A stretch of 64,000 nt of DNA from Arthrobacter sp. C9C5 (GTDB taxonomy: Bacteria; Actinomycetota; Actinomycetes; Actinomycetales; Micrococcaceae). Below are positions 26,989 through 36,851 of the stretch, piece by piece. The position numbers and the translations under genes were made by a program. The notes beneath the pieces are model-generated. The model saw only the letters and a list, made by a program, of their open reading frames with translations, had not been told where the DNA came from and did no database searches. The stretch lies in NCBI RefSeq assembly GCF_013359735.1, contig NZ_JABFMX010000001.1:1-64000 (forward strand), in the 5' to 3' direction. Position 1 is the stretch's first letter. Each line of letters opens with the position of its first letter.

Positions 26989-27231
26989 TTGCTGGCAGAA
27001 GCGCTCGAACACCTGGTCCGCGGGATTGTTGACAGCCCCGAGGACGTCAAGGTCAGTGCGAAGAACAACCGCCGCGGGGACACCCTCGAGGTGCGCGTTC
27101 ATCAGGACGATCTCGGACGGGTGATCGGACGCCAGGGCCGCACGGCACGCGCTTTGCGCACTGTGGTGGCGGCGCTGGCCGACGGCGAGCCGGTCAGGGT
27201 CGACGTCGTCGACACCGACCGCCGCCGGTAG
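26989..27231 (+). CDS. khpA: KH-domain RNA-binding protein
   Basis: 80 residues from TTG 26989, one base after the rpsP stop, so probably translated by coupling. The KH motif is GRVIGRQGRTARALRTVV (about 44-61), a GxxG loop of the KhpA/YlqC family. KhpA forms a complex with KhpB and affects cell division and small-RNA binding in other bacteria. The order rpsP-khpA-rimM-trmD-rplS is conserved. Confidence 0.92.
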   Translation: MLAEALEHLVRGIVDSPEDVKVSAKNNRRGDTLEVRVHQDDLGRVIGRQGRTARALRTVVAALADGEPVRVDVVDTDRRR

Positions 27232-27254
27232 CGCGACCAGCATTACTTGTCTTT

Positions 27255-27300
27255 AGTCCGGCCCCTTCACCAGCTTATGGTGGAGGGGCCGGACTGTTTT
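27255..27300 (+). terminator. Intra-operon terminator/attenuator between khpA and rimM
   Basis: A 17-bp stem with one G-U pair (27255-27271 with 27279-27295), a 7-base loop and GTTTT form a complete intrinsic terminator 24 bases after khpA. rimM starts 58 bases further on, so it should partly separate the ribosomal-protein genes from rimM-trmD. Confidence 0.85.
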
Positions 27301-27357
27301 GCGCAGCCAGCGCACCAACAAATCCCAGATTTTACGAGAACCCGAACAGAGGAACAG

Positions 27358-27948
27358 ATGCAGCTTCAGGTGGCACGAATCGGCAAGCCCCACGGCATCC
27401 GCGGCGAAGTGACCGTCCAGGTGCTGACGGACGCCCCCGGTGACCGCTTTGTTCCCGGCACCCAGTTCGTGGTGGAACCGGCGTCGGCCGGGCCGCTGAC
27501 GGTGGAGAGCGCCCGCTGGAACAAGGACATCCTGCTGCTGGCGTTCGAGGAGGTGGAGACCCGCAACGAGGCGGAAGCCCTCCGCGGCGCGAAGCTCTAC
27601 ATCGAGACCGAGGAACTGGACGAGGACGACGACGAGGGCTGGTACGAGCACGAGCTGGTGGGCCTGGACGTCCGCGTCGGCGACCAGGTGGTCGGCAAGG
27701 TCTCCGGTCTGCACACCATGCCGGCCCAGGACCTGCTCGTGGTGACGGACCAGGACGGCAAGGAAATCCTGATCCCGTTCGTGGAGCAGATCGTGCCCGA
27801 GGTCAATGTCGCGGACAAGTACGTCCTCGTCACCCCGCCGGCCGGCCTTTTTGAGGTCAACACCGAGGCCGGCGCTACGCCCGACGACGGTGACGCCGAT
27901 GGGGATGCCGACGGCAAGACCGAACGCGGCGCGGGGGACAACGCCTAA
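27358..27948 (+). CDS. rimM: Ribosome maturation factor RimM
   Basis: 196 residues from ATG 27358 (GAGGAACAG just upstream). The N-terminal beta-barrel begins with [21 protein letters not shown], and the PRC-barrel half carries [28 protein letters not shown] and [14 protein letters not shown]. It assists maturation of the 30S head and binds S19. The final 25 residues are an Asp/Gly/Ala-rich tail beyond the domain end. trmD starts two bases after the stop. Confidence 0.95.
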   Translation: MQLQVARIGKPHGIRGEVTVQVLTDAPGDRFVPGTQFVVEPASAGPLTVESARWNKDILLLAFEEVETRNEAEALRGAKLYIETEELDEDDDEGWYEHELVGLDVRVGDQVVGKVSGLHTMPAQDLLVVTDQDGKEILIPFVEQIVPEVNVADKYVLVTPPAGLFEVNTEAGATPDDGDADGDADGKTERGAGDNA

Positions 27949-27949
27949 G

Positions 27950-28759
27950 ATGCGGATCGACGTCGTCAGCATCTTCCCCGAATATCTGGCACCGCTGGAA
28001 CTCTCCCTGATCGGAAAGGCCCGCCAGGACGGGCTGCTGGACCTCAACGTCCACGACCTCCGCGACTTCACCACGGACCGGCACCGCACCGTGGACGACA
28101 CCCCGTACGGCGGTGGCGCCGGAATGGTGATGAAGCCCGAACCGTGGGCCCAAGCCCTGACCGCCATAGCCGAGGTCGGCCCGAAAGCGCCTGGGACGGA
28201 GGCCGTCCGCAAGCCCGTGCTGATCGTCCCGTCGCCGGCGGGGGAGCGCTTCAGCCAGGCGATTGCCCACGAACTTGCGGAAGAAGAGCAACTCGTCTTC
28301 GCCTGCGGACGCTACGAGGGCATCGACGAACGCGTCCTGGAGTGGGCCGCGGAGCACTTCACCGTCCGGCCCATGAGCCTCGGTGACTACGTGCTGAACG
28401 GCGGCGAAGTGGCGGTGCTGGCCATGGTCGAAGCCGTGGGGCGGCTGCTGCCCGGCGTCGTCGGAAACCCCGAATCGCTCGTGGAGGAATCCCACTCCGA
28501 TGGCCTGCTCGAGTACCCCGTGTACACCAAGCCCTCCAGCTGGCGGGACCGCGAGGTTCCGGCGGTGCTGCTGAGCGGCAACCACGGCAAGATCGCGCAG
28601 TGGCGGCGCCACGAACAATACCGGCGCACCGCCGAACGCCGGCCGGACCTGCTCGACGTGTTCGACGCCGGCAAGCTGCCACGCGCGGACCGCACCGCTT
28701 TCGGCGAACTGGGCTACGACGTCGTGGACGGCCGGCTCCGGCGCCGCCCCGACGCCTGA
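27950..28759 (+). CDS. trmD: tRNA (guanine-37-N1)-methyltransferase
   Basis: 269 residues from ATG 27950. SPOUT-class knotted methyltransferase that makes m1G37 and prevents frameshifting. [13 protein letters not shown] and the [17 protein letters not shown] loop are diagnostic. [24 protein letters not shown] and LLPGVVGN form the AdoMet knot. The C-terminal domain binds the anticodon arm. Spacing to rimM is one base. Confidence 0.97.
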   Translation: MRIDVVSIFPEYLAPLELSLIGKARQDGLLDLNVHDLRDFTTDRHRTVDDTPYGGGAGMVMKPEPWAQALTAIAEVGPKAPGTEAVRKPVLIVPSPAGERFSQAIAHELAEEEQLVFACGRYEGIDERVLEWAAEHFTVRPMSLGDYVLNGGEVAVLAMVEAVGRLLPGVVGNPESLVEESHSDGLLEYPVYTKPSSWRDREVPAVLLSGNHGKIAQWRRHEQYRRTAERRPDLLDVFDAGKLPRADRTAFGELGYDVVDGRLRRRPDA

Positions 28760-29020
28760 GCTGAGCCGATTCGCCCAGGCCCTTCGCCCGGCCAATTCAC
28801 CAAAACGTGCGCGAATGTGGCAAAATTAGTCCTTGTGCCTGCTGGGTGCGAACCTGCCACAGGGGGAGCGCCACCAACAGTGCGGCACCCCGGCCCCGTC
28901 AATTCCTGACGGAGCCGGAATGACAAAACTTTCGGCGGGAATTTCCGGTGCGCACAGCACCCGGGCTTGGCCGCCGTGACCCAACGTGAATGACCTGTGG
29001 CGTTCACCAGGAGTGGATCA
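28760..29020 (+). promoter_or_regulatory. Structured leader/intergenic region before rplS
   Basis: The 261-base gap contains a hairpin at 28890-28918 (CCGTCA with TGACGG plus an outer GGC/GCC helix) and the imperfect inverted repeat CGGTGCGCACAGCACCCGG near 28947. It resembles the structured 5' leaders of ribosomal-protein genes, but I cannot match it to a known L19 leader. AGGAG precedes the rplS ATG. Confidence 0.35.
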
Positions 29021-29380
29021 ATGCATATCCTCGATTCCGTAGATGCAGCCTCGCTGCGCAACGATGTTCCCGAGTTCCGCGCGGGTGACACCATCAAGGT
29101 GCACGTGAACATCATCGAAGGCAAGAACTCCCGTGTCCAGGTCTTCCAGGGCTTCGTCCTGGGCCGCCAGGGCGACGGCGTCCGCGAAACCTTCACCGTC
29201 CGTAAGGTCTCCTTCGGCGTCGGCGTGGAGCGTACCTTCCCGGTACACTCCCCGATCATCGACAAGATCGAGCTCGTCTCCAAGGGTGACGTGCGCCGCG
29301 CCAAGCTTTACTACATGCGTGCACTGCGCGGTAAGGCTGCGAAGATCAAGGAAAAGCGCGACTTCCAGACCGCCAAGTAA
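29021..29380 (+). CDS. rplS: 50S ribosomal protein L19
   Basis: 119 residues from ATG 29021, with AGGAG eight bases upstream. [13 protein letters not shown], the [27 protein letters not shown] core and [10 protein letters not shown] identify L19, which lies at the subunit interface. The C-terminus [20 protein letters not shown] is conserved. lepB follows 101 bases later. Confidence 0.97.
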   Translation: MHILDSVDAASLRNDVPEFRAGDTIKVHVNIIEGKNSRVQVFQGFVLGRQGDGVRETFTVRKVSFGVGVERTFPVHSPIIDKIELVSKGDVRRAKLYYMRALRGKAAKIKEKRDFQTAK

Positions 29381-29481
29381 GTCCTCCGGACTTTCCTGCG
29401 GATCCACGGAGGGCTCCGGCGTTTGCCGGAACCGTCCCCACTGCGCCGTTCAATTAAGAAAAGCGTTAGAGGACACGGATC

Positions 29482-30159
29482 ATGGAACAGACAAGACGCC
29501 GGCCCAGGAAACTGGGCTGGCGTTTTGCGCTTCTGGGCCTGGTGCTGGCCGTGGCCATCAGCGGCCTGGTCCGGTCACTGTGGCTGGATGTCTACTTCAT
29601 CCCCTCCGCGTCGATGGAACCGCTGCTCCGCGACGGGGACAGGATCCTGGTGTCCCGCACCGACTTCGCGTTCGACCCGGTCCGCCGCGGCGACGTCGTG
29701 GTCTTCGACGGCCGCGGCTCCTTTGCCCCGCTGAACAGCGGCAAAGGGCCTGCGGCGGACTTCCTCACCGGCGCGGGCCACTGGCTGGGTCTGACCGGCA
29801 GCGACACGACCTATGTCAAGCGCGTCATCGGGCTACCTGGCGACCGCGTGGTGTGCTGCGCCCCGGACGGACGGCTCACAGTCAACGGCCAGCAAGTTGA
29901 GGAACGCTATCTGTATGAGGGCGACGCTCCGAGCCAGTTGAAGTTCGATGTGATTGTGCCGGACGGCCGGCTTTGGCTGATGGGGGACCACCGTTCAAAA
30001 TCGGCCGATTCGCGCAGCCTGCTGGGCGCGCCGGGAGGCGGTATGGTCCCGGTGGAGCGCGTGATCGGCCGCCCGGTACAGATCATCTGGCCGCTTGATA
30101 GATTTGCAGCAATACCGCGGCCCAACCAGGCCGCCACGACGATGAAGAACGGACAGTAG
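29482..30159 (+). CDS. lepB: Signal peptidase I (first of two)
   Basis: 225 residues. A basic N-terminus (RRRPRKLGWR) and one transmembrane helix (about 13-33) anchor it. The catalytic Ser is in PSASMEP (Ser44) and the general-base Lys in [11 protein letters not shown] (Lys113); GDHRSKSADSR closes the fold. It cleaves Sec and Tat signal peptides outside the membrane. The second lepB starts immediately after its stop, so the pair is cotranscribed. It is the shorter of the two. Confidence 0.93.
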   Translation: MEQTRRRPRKLGWRFALLGLVLAVAISGLVRSLWLDVYFIPSASMEPLLRDGDRILVSRTDFAFDPVRRGDVVVFDGRGSFAPLNSGKGPAADFLTGAGHWLGLTGSDTTYVKRVIGLPGDRVVCCAPDGRLTVNGQQVEERYLYEGDAPSQLKFDVIVPDGRLWLMGDHRSKSADSRSLLGAPGGGMVPVERVIGRPVQIIWPLDRFAAIPRPNQAATTMKNGQ

Positions 30160-31104
30160 ATGCCCGAGACCGGACCCCGGACTCCTGATCCGCGGGGGCA
30201 CGACGAGCCCCGAGTGACTTCCTCGCCCATCCCGGGCGCCGAACACCCGACGACGCGGCTGCCCGCCGCGCCGAGGCCCGAACACGCGCCGGACCCTCGG
30301 CCGGTGCAGGCTGAACCGGTGCACGCGGCGCCCGCGCAGCCCGAGCGTGCTGCGGGCATCCCGCTGGCGGGACCCTCGCACGCCGGACCGTCGTCGGCGC
30401 GCGCCCGAAAGGCCAAGGCCCGCGAGGGCCGCAACCCCGTGCTCCTCTGGCTCAAGGAGATCGCCACGGTGGTGGTGATCGCCGTCGTGCTGTCCTTCCT
30501 GATCAAGACCTTCTTGTTCCGTGCGTTCTACATCCCGTCTGAATCCATGATGAACACCCTGGACGTCAACGACCGGATCTTCGTCAACCTGCTGGTGCCG
30601 GAACCGATGGCTTTGCAGCACGGGGACGTCGTCGTGTTCCGGGACACCAAGGGCTGGCTTGTCCCGAGCGCCGTGAAGCCGGCCGGTCCGCTGACCGGTG
30701 TCCAGGACGCCCTGACATTCGTCGGCCTGCTCCCCGACAACTCCGAGCAGCACTTGGTCAAGCGCGTCATCGGCCTGCCGGGCGACCACGTCGTCTGCTG
30801 CGACGGCAGCGGCCGGCTCACCGTCAATGGGGCGCCGCTGGACGAGAAATACGTGAACAAGGCCGAGGTTCCGCAGGTGCGCGACTTCGACGTCGTGGTC
30901 CCCGCCGGCAAGGTCTGGGTCATGGGCGACAACCGGAACCACTCTGCCGACTCGCGCGCCCACATTGAAAGCAACGGCGGCTTCATCGACGTGGCGGATA
31001 TCGAAGGCAAGGCGGCCGTGATCGCGTGGCCGCTGAACCGGATCACGTCGCTGGACAACTATCCGGACGTGTTCCGCGGCGTCCCGGCTCCAGTAAAGAA
31101 GTAG
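30160..31104 (+). CDS. lepB: Signal peptidase I (second of two), Pro-rich N-terminus
   Basis: 314 residues. About 95 cytoplasmic residues rich in Pro, Ala, Glu and His precede the transmembrane helix ([17 protein letters not shown]). Catalytic Ser is in PSESMMNTL, Lys in [11 protein letters not shown], and [12 protein letters not shown] completes the active-site box. The catalytic half is similar to the first LepB, consistent with an old tandem duplication. Substrate preferences may differ. The start abuts the previous stop codon. Confidence 0.93.
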   Translation: MPETGPRTPDPRGHDEPRVTSSPIPGAEHPTTRLPAAPRPEHAPDPRPVQAEPVHAAPAQPERAAGIPLAGPSHAGPSSARARKAKAREGRNPVLLWLKEIATVVVIAVVLSFLIKTFLFRAFYIPSESMMNTLDVNDRIFVNLLVPEPMALQHGDVVVFRDTKGWLVPSAVKPAGPLTGVQDALTFVGLLPDNSEQHLVKRVIGLPGDHVVCCDGSGRLTVNGAPLDEKYVNKAEVPQVRDFDVVVPAGKVWVMGDNRNHSADSRAHIESNGGFIDVADIEGKAAVIAWPLNRITSLDNYPDVFRGVPAPVKK

Positions 31105-31112
31105 GGACGGCA

Positions 31113-31784
31113 GTGTCCGAAGCTCCAACCCTCGACTACGAGCGCCGCTTCCGTGGCTCCGGCGCGCGGCTGCTCGCCGGGATCGACGAGGTGGGACGCG
31201 GTGCCCTGGCCGGACCCGTCAGCGTCGGAATCGCCGTCGTGGACCTGCAGAAGCAGAAGCTGCTCGCCGACGTGCGGGACAGCAAGCTGCTCAAGGTCGC
31301 GGACCGGGAGCGGCTCGAACCGCTGGTGCGCAGCTGGAGCGTCGCCTCCGCCGTGGGGCACGCCAGCGCGGCAGAGATCGACGCCCTGGGGATCATCGGC
31401 GCGCTCCGGCTCGCCGGCAACCGTGCCTGGTTCGCGGTGCTGGCCGCCGGTGTGACGCCGGACGTGGTGCTCCTGGACGGCAGCCACAACTGGCTCTCAC
31501 CCGTGGCGCAGGCTTCGCTGTTCGATGAGGGCCCCGAGGAGCCCGGCTGCGACGCGCCGGTCCACACCCTGGTCAAGGCCGACATGCAGTGCCTCAGCGT
31601 GGCCGCGGCGTCCGTGCTGGCCAAGGTCGAACGTGACCGCCAGATGGCTGTCCTGCACGCCGAGTACCCGGCGTTCGGCTGGAACGAGAACAAGGGCTAC
31701 GGCACCGCTGCGCACAAGGACGCGCTCCGCGCCGCCGGCCCCACGCCGTACCACCGGGTGAGCTGGCAGCTGCTCGGCGACTGA
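31113..31784 (+). CDS. rnhB: Ribonuclease HII
   Basis: 223 residues from GTG 31113, eight bases after lepB. The type-2 RNase H signature [14 protein letters not shown] gives the first Asp-Glu pair, with ADVRDSKLL downstream, LLDGSHNWL for the third Asp and [21 protein letters not shown] for the last. It removes single ribonucleotides and RNA primers from DNA. The C-terminus [18 protein letters not shown] is conserved. Confidence 0.95.
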   Translation: MSEAPTLDYERRFRGSGARLLAGIDEVGRGALAGPVSVGIAVVDLQKQKLLADVRDSKLLKVADRERLEPLVRSWSVASAVGHASAAEIDALGIIGALRLAGNRAWFAVLAAGVTPDVVLLDGSHNWLSPVAQASLFDEGPEEPGCDAPVHTLVKADMQCLSVAAASVLAKVERDRQMAVLHAEYPAFGWNENKGYGTAAHKDALRAAGPTPYHRVSWQLLGD

Positions 31785-31826
31785 GCGGTGGCGCGCGCCC
31801 GGCGCCCGATGGTGCAAGATGGAAGC

Positions 31827-32153
31827 ATGAGTGCCGAGGACCTTGAAAACTATGAGACCGACATGGAGCTACAGCTCTACCGCGAATACCGCGACGTCGT
31901 CGGGCTGTTCAGCTATGTGGTCGAGACCGAACGGCGTTTCTACCTGGCCAACCACGTGGACCTGCAAGCGCGCAGCGCCGACGGCGAGGTCTACTTCGAC
32001 CTGACCCTGCAGGACGCCTGGGTTTGGGATGTCTACCGCTCCGCCCGGTTCGTCAAGAGCGTCCGCGTCATCACCTTCAAAGACGTCAACGTCGAGGAGC
32101 TCCCGCGCAGCGAGGAGCTCGCCCTGCCCAAGGTCGAGGGCCTGGGGAACTGA
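31827..32153 (+). CDS. DUF2469 family protein
   Basis: 108 residues from ATG 31827. MSAEDLENYETDMELQLYREYRDVV is characteristic of the actinobacterial DUF2469 family, which nearly always follows rnhB. No function is established. The protein is soluble, with an alternating acidic pattern. GGAAGC precedes the start. Confidence 0.92.
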   Translation: MSAEDLENYETDMELQLYREYRDVVGLFSYVVETERRFYLANHVDLQARSADGEVYFDLTLQDAWVWDVYRSARFVKSVRVITFKDVNVEELPRSEELALPKVEGLGN

Positions 32154-32236
32154 TTCCGGGGTTGAATTAACTGAAGTTTCCCACATAGCCGAATTCTTGT
32201 CCGCGTCCCGGCTGACCTGCGTTCCACGCTGGAGGA

Positions 32237-32593
32237 ATGAGAGCTAAGGACGTGCTGGGCCGGCGCGGCGAAGAACTCGCCGCCGGCTTCATCGAGGCCC
32301 AGGGGATGCGAATTGTTGACCGCAACTGGCGTTGCCCCGAGGGTGAAATCGATATTGTGGCGCTCGACGGCGACGCCCTGGTCATCGCCGAGGTCAAGAC
32401 CCGAAGATCCCTCGCCTACGGGCACCCGTTCGAAGCCGTGGGCGTGGACAAGCTCGCCCGGCTGCACCGGCTGGCCTCGGCGTGGTGCCGGGACCACGAG
32501 CTGCGGATGCCGCTGCGCCGTGTGGACGTCATCGCCGTCCTCGACGACGGCACCGGCTCCCCGGCCATCGAACACCTCAGAGGGGTGGGGTAG
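32237..32593 (+). CDS. yraN: UPF0102/YraN nuclease-fold protein
   Basis: 118 residues. RGEELAAGFIEAQGMRIVDRNWRCPEGEIDIVALD followed by VIAEVKTR is the restriction-endonuclease-like core (E...D...ExK) of UPF0102. Proposed roles include Holliday-junction or DNA-end processing alongside ComM; unproven. comM begins directly after the stop. Confidence 0.93.
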   Translation: MRAKDVLGRRGEELAAGFIEAQGMRIVDRNWRCPEGEIDIVALDGDALVIAEVKTRRSLAYGHPFEAVGVDKLARLHRLASAWCRDHELRMPLRRVDVIAVLDDGTGSPAIEHLRGVG

Positions 32594-34141
32594 ATGGCGC
32601 TGGGACGGACCTATTCGGTGGCGCTGGTCGGACTGAACGGCTACATCGTCGAGGTCGAGGCCGACATCGGACAGACCCTGCCCGCGTTCGTGATCCTGGG
32701 CCTGCCGGACGCCTCGCTCAACGAGGCCAAGGAACGGATCCGGTCTGCCGCGCAGAACTCCGGAATACCGCTCAGCCGCCGGAAGATCACCGCGAACCTC
32801 ATTCCGGCGTCGCTGCCGAAGCGTGGCTCCGGCTTCGACCTCTCCATCGCCATGGCGGTGCTGCTGGCCGCCAACGACGTGCGCTCCACCGGACGACATG
32901 TCTTCATCGCGGAACTTGGCCTGGACGGGCGGCTGCGTCCGGTCCGCGGCATTCTGCCGGCCGTGATGGCGGCGGTTCAGGCCGGTTATCCGGACGTCGT
33001 GGTGGCGCAGGCCAACGCCGCCGAAGCAGAGCTGGTGCCCGGAGCCAGAGTCCGCGGCTACCGGACCCTGGCCAGGCTGGCGTTCGATTTCGGCGCCGAC
33101 CCGCAGGACCTTGCCCTGGACTTCGAGCCGGTTGATGAGGAGACGGACGACGCCGGCGGAACCGCCGCGCCCGGGCTGGTCCCGGACATGTGTGACGTCT
33201 CCGGCCAGGGCGAGGGGCGCCGCGCTCTGGAAGTGGCCGCCGCCGGTGCCCACCACGTGCTGTTGACCGGGCCACCCGGGGCCGGCAAGACCATGCTGGC
33301 CGAGCGCCTGCCCGGCCTGCTCCCGGACCTCGGTGACAGGGAGGCGATGGAGGTGACGGCCATTCATTCGCTCAGTTCGCTCACCTCGGCTTCCGTCACG
33401 CTGCTGCGGCGGCCGCCTTACGAGAATCCGCACCACACCGCCACCGCGGCTGCCATTATCGGCGGCGGATCCGGACTGCCGCGGCCCGGTGCGGCTTCCA
33501 GGGCGCACCGCGGCGTGTTGTTTCTGGATGAAGCCCCTGAATATGAGCGCCGGGTCCTCGACGCACTCCGGCAGCCGCTCGAAAGCGGCGAACTGGTCAT
33601 CCACCGCTCGGCGGGCACCGCGGCCTACCCCGCCCGGTTCCAGCTGGTCTTCGCCGCCAACCCCTGCCCCTGCGGCAAAGCCTCCGGAAAGGGCGTGGAC
33701 TGCACCTGCACCCCGATGATGCGGCGCCGCTATCTCGCCCGGATGTCCGGGCCGCTTCTGGACCGGGTCGACATCCAGCTGGAGGTCGAGCGCGTTGCAC
33801 TCGCAGACTTCGGCCAGCCCCGCGCCGAAGAGGCCACGGCCGACATCGCCGCCAGGGTGCGCGCCGCCCGAGAGCGCCAGCTGGAGCGGCTCCGGCCGCT
33901 CGGACTGGAAACCAACTCGCAGGTTCCCGGACGGGTGCTCCGCGGCCCCCTGCGGCTCGCCGGACCTACGACGCGGATCCTCGACCATGCGCTGGAACGC
34001 GGCGCCCTGACGGCCCGCGGCTATGACCGGGTGCTGCGCCTGGCGTGGACCCTTGCGGATCTCTCCGGCCGCGACGGACCCGACGTGGACGACATCGGCC
34101 AAGCGCTCAACCTTCGGCAAGCGACATCGGCTGCCGCGTGA
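32594..34141 (+). CDS. comM: YifB/ComM-family AAA+ ATPase (Mg chelatase-like)
   Basis: 515 residues. The N-terminal Lon-protease-like domain (about 20-165) is followed by AAA+ ATPase motifs: Walker A GPPGAGKTML near residue 230 and Walker B GVLFLDEAPEY. The C-terminal Mg-chelatase domain has ANPCPCGKASGKGVDCTC and RYLARMSGPLLDRVDI. In Haemophilus ComM is a branch-migration helicase that helps natural transformation. Its place between yraN and dprA fits a DNA-uptake role. The start abuts the yraN stop. Confidence 0.94.
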   Translation: MALGRTYSVALVGLNGYIVEVEADIGQTLPAFVILGLPDASLNEAKERIRSAAQNSGIPLSRRKITANLIPASLPKRGSGFDLSIAMAVLLAANDVRSTGRHVFIAELGLDGRLRPVRGILPAVMAAVQAGYPDVVVAQANAAEAELVPGARVRGYRTLARLAFDFGADPQDLALDFEPVDEETDDAGGTAAPGLVPDMCDVSGQGEGRRALEVAAAGAHHVLLTGPPGAGKTMLAERLPGLLPDLGDREAMEVTAIHSLSSLTSASVTLLRRPPYENPHHTATAAAIIGGGSGLPRPGAASRAHRGVLFLDEAPEYERRVLDALRQPLESGELVIHRSAGTAAYPARFQLVFAANPCPCGKASGKGVDCTCTPMMRRRYLARMSGPLLDRVDIQLEVERVALADFGQPRAEEATADIAARVRAARERQLERLRPLGLETNSQVPGRVLRGPLRLAGPTTRILDHALERGALTARGYDRVLRLAWTLADLSGRDGPDVDDIGQALNLRQATSAAA

Positions 34142-34220
34142 CGGCACCGACCCGTCCCATCACGCCCCGCCCCGCTAGCAGCACCACCGCAGCACCACAG
34201 CATGAGGAGAATGCAGCACC

Positions 34221-35408
34221 ATGACAGAGAACGAAAGGATTGCCCGGGCGGCGCTGTCCAGGCTTCTGGAACCCCAGGACGCCGCCGGCGTGGCGCTCGT
34301 CCGGGTTGCCGGGGCGGAGGATGCGCTGCGGATCGCCACCGGACAACTGCCGTCCGGCCCGAGGCTGGAGCAGGAACTGTCCCAAATGCTGGAGGAGAAC
34401 GGCGCCGGCGGCGGCTGGACCGGCCTGGGCATGGCACTGAAGCGCTGGGCGCCGCGGGTACCCGACCTGGCGCCGGAGCGCGACCTGGCGACCATGCAGC
34501 GCCTAGGCGGCCGCCTGATTATCCCGGCGGACGATCTATGGCCCGGCCAGCTCGCGGACCTGGGGCTGCAGGAGCCGCTCTGCCTCTGGTGGCGCGGCGT
34601 GGAACAGGCGTTGCCGCCAGTCCACAAAGCCATTGCGCTGGTGGGTTCCCGCGACAGCACGGCCTACGGCTCTGCAGTAACGGGCGACCTCGCCTATGGG
34701 CTGGCCCAGCGGGGCTTCACGATCATCTCCGGCGGAGCCTATGGCATTGACGCCCATGCTCATCGGGCCGCCCTGGCCGGTGCCGCCGGGGGCCTGCCGA
34801 CCATCGCCGTCATGGCCGGGGGAGTGGACCGGTTCTACCCTGCCGGCAACGAAGATCTGCTCCGTGCGGTCGCCAACCAAGGCGCCGTGCTGGCCGAGGT
34901 CCCGCCGGGCTCTGCCCCCACGCGGTACCGCTTCCTGCAACGCAACAGGCTAATCGCTGCGCTGGCCGCCGTCACGGTGGTGGTGGAGGCGCGGTGGCGT
35001 TCCGGGGCGCTCAACACCGCCCACCATGCCGAGACCCTGGGCAGGGCGGTCGGCGCGGTGCCGGGCTCGGTGCACAGTGCCAACTCGGCCGGCTGCCACC
35101 GGCTGCTGCGCGAAGGCGGCGCGGTGTGCGTCACGGACGCGGCCGAGATCGCGGAACTGGCTTCGCCGAGCGGTGACGCGCTGCCGGAGTCCATGGCGGG
35201 CCGGGCCGAGGCCCACGACGGGCTGACCCTTGAGGACCTCATTCTCCTGGACGCCCTCCCGCTGCGGATCACCAGCACGGTTGAGAAGCTTTCCGTGGTC
35301 GCCGGGCTGAGCCCGGAATCGGTCAGGGCTGGCCTCGGGCGGCTCGGACTGCTGGGCCTGGCCGAATCCCACCGGGGCGGCTGGAAACGCTCCGCCAAGG
35401 CGGGCTGA
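34221..35408 (+). CDS. dprA: DNA-processing protein DprA
   Basis: 395 residues. The Rossmann-like core has ALVGSRDSTAYG and IISGGAYGIDAHAH, which bind single-stranded DNA; a third conserved segment follows (LIAALAAVTVVVEA). An N-terminal SAM-like region precedes it, and a winged helix ends the protein (LEDLILLDALPLRITST onward). DprA loads RecA on incoming DNA. It follows comM after 79 bases. Confidence 0.95.
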   Translation: MTENERIARAALSRLLEPQDAAGVALVRVAGAEDALRIATGQLPSGPRLEQELSQMLEENGAGGGWTGLGMALKRWAPRVPDLAPERDLATMQRLGGRLIIPADDLWPGQLADLGLQEPLCLWWRGVEQALPPVHKAIALVGSRDSTAYGSAVTGDLAYGLAQRGFTIISGGAYGIDAHAHRAALAGAAGGLPTIAVMAGGVDRFYPAGNEDLLRAVANQGAVLAEVPPGSAPTRYRFLQRNRLIAALAAVTVVVEARWRSGALNTAHHAETLGRAVGAVPGSVHSANSAGCHRLLREGGAVCVTDAAEIAELASPSGDALPESMAGRAEAHDGLTLEDLILLDALPLRITSTVEKLSVVAGLSPESVRAGLGRLGLLGLAESHRGGWKRSAKAG

Positions 35409-35573
35409 CGCGATGCACCGGATCGGTGGCGCACTCATCGCCCGGGGGCAAACTGCCGTGGCGTCCCGGGCCGTGACTTCCAGTCTCCTGGCACTGCGGA
35501 GCAAGCACGAGGGCGTTGACGGCGCGCCGCCGGGCTGCGCCGGCGCCAGCCCAATTGCTGGGAGAGTGGGAGT

Positions 35574-36500
35574 GTGTCAACACAGCAACTTCCCCCAGCC
35601 CTCGTTGAGGCCGCCCGCGGCTTCGGCCGGTATCTGGAGGCTGAGCGGGGCCGCTCCGCCCACACCGTCCGCGCCTACCTCTCCGACGTCGGAAGCCTGT
35701 TGGCGCATGCGGTCTCGGAGGGTGCGGGGGACCTGGCAGACCTCGAACTCGGCACGCTGCGGCGCTGGCTTGGCACCCAGAGCGAAGCCGGGATGTCACG
35801 AGCCACGCTGGCCCGGCGCGCCGCCACCGCGCGGGCCTTCACCGCCTGGGCCGTCCGCGAGGAGCTCGTCGCCGCCGACCCCGCCCTGCGGCTGAAGGCC
35901 CCGAAACGGGAGAAGTCCCTGCCCGGAGTGCTGCAGCAGGGGCAGGTGCAGCGGCTGGTGGCCGGAGCCGAGTCGGCGGCCGCCGGAGGGGAGCCGCTGG
36001 CCCTGCGCAACCGCGCCATGTTGGAGGTGCTCTACGCCACGGGCGTCCGCGTCGGCGAGCTGGCCGGCCTGGACATCGACGATCTCGACCCGGACCGCCG
36101 GACCCTGCGGGTGCTCGGCAAGGGCAACAAGGAACGGACCGTGCCGTACGGGTTGCCGGCCGCGGTCGCCGTCGACGACTGGCTGCGCCGTGGACGCCCG
36201 GCCCTGGTGGCGGACGGCTCAGGCCCGGCTCTCTTCCTCGGGGCGCGCGGGAATCGGGTGGACCAGCGGCAGGTCCGCAGCGTCGTCAAGGGGCTGCTGG
36301 ACGGGCTGGGGGACACCTCGGCCACGGGTCCGCACGCACTGCGGCACTCCGCGGCAACCCACCTGCTCGACGGCGGGGCGGACCTCCGCGCGGTGCAGGA
36401 AATCCTCGGCCACAGCAGCCTGGCCACCACCCAGATCTACACCCACGTCTCGGTCGACCGGCTCCGGAAAAGCTACCAGCAGGCGCATCCGCGTGCCTGA
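35574..36500 (+). CDS. xerC: Tyrosine recombinase XerC
   Basis: 308 residues from GTG 35574. The N-terminal SAM-like DNA-binding domain (about 5-100) includes GRSAHTVRAYLSDV. The catalytic set is complete: Arg in ATGVRVGEL, Lys in GKGNKERTVP, His-x-x-Arg in HALRHSAATH, His in GHSSLATTQ and nucleophile Tyr in IYTHV. It acts with XerD at dif to resolve chromosome dimers. It lies 165 bases after dprA, with nothing coding between. Confidence 0.93.
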   Translation: MSTQQLPPALVEAARGFGRYLEAERGRSAHTVRAYLSDVGSLLAHAVSEGAGDLADLELGTLRRWLGTQSEAGMSRATLARRAATARAFTAWAVREELVAADPALRLKAPKREKSLPGVLQQGQVQRLVAGAESAAAGGEPLALRNRAMLEVLYATGVRVGELAGLDIDDLDPDRRTLRVLGKGNKERTVPYGLPAAVAVDDWLRRGRPALVADGSGPALFLGARGNRVDQRQVRSVVKGLLDGLGDTSATGPHALRHSAATHLLDGGADLRAVQEILGHSSLATTQIYTHVSVDRLRKSYQQAHPRA

Positions 36501-36851
36501 CCGGCCGCGCGCTGGCACCGTGCCCTGCGCCTGCTCGGAGCCGCTCCGTGACCGCCTCCGGACCGCCTCCGGAGCTGTAGCAAAGCGAAAACGACTCGCC
36601 GGGAGCGACGCGCCGAATTGCACTGGCGTAATTAGGCGGGGTACGGCAGAATGAGATTCACGCCCGGCAACTTTCAAGTGGTGCTTGAAGCTCAGAAAGC
36701 ATCGTTTCACCACCTGAGGTCCGGACCTATTTTTTGCACCAAGTAGTTATCCAAAACTGAATAGTCTGGCAGGGGCAAGAGCCCCGCACGCGGATCCACG
36801 CAGCAGACAGGCATCCAGGCAGAGGTCGTTGGGGAAGACGTACCTATAGCT
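36501..36851. other. Intergenic region before DUF3145
   Basis: 351 bases without a convincing gene. The right half is AT-rich: TTGCAC (36737) is followed after about 18 bases by TGAATA (near 36761) and could drive the DUF3145 gene. I see no riboswitch signature. Confidence 0.35.
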
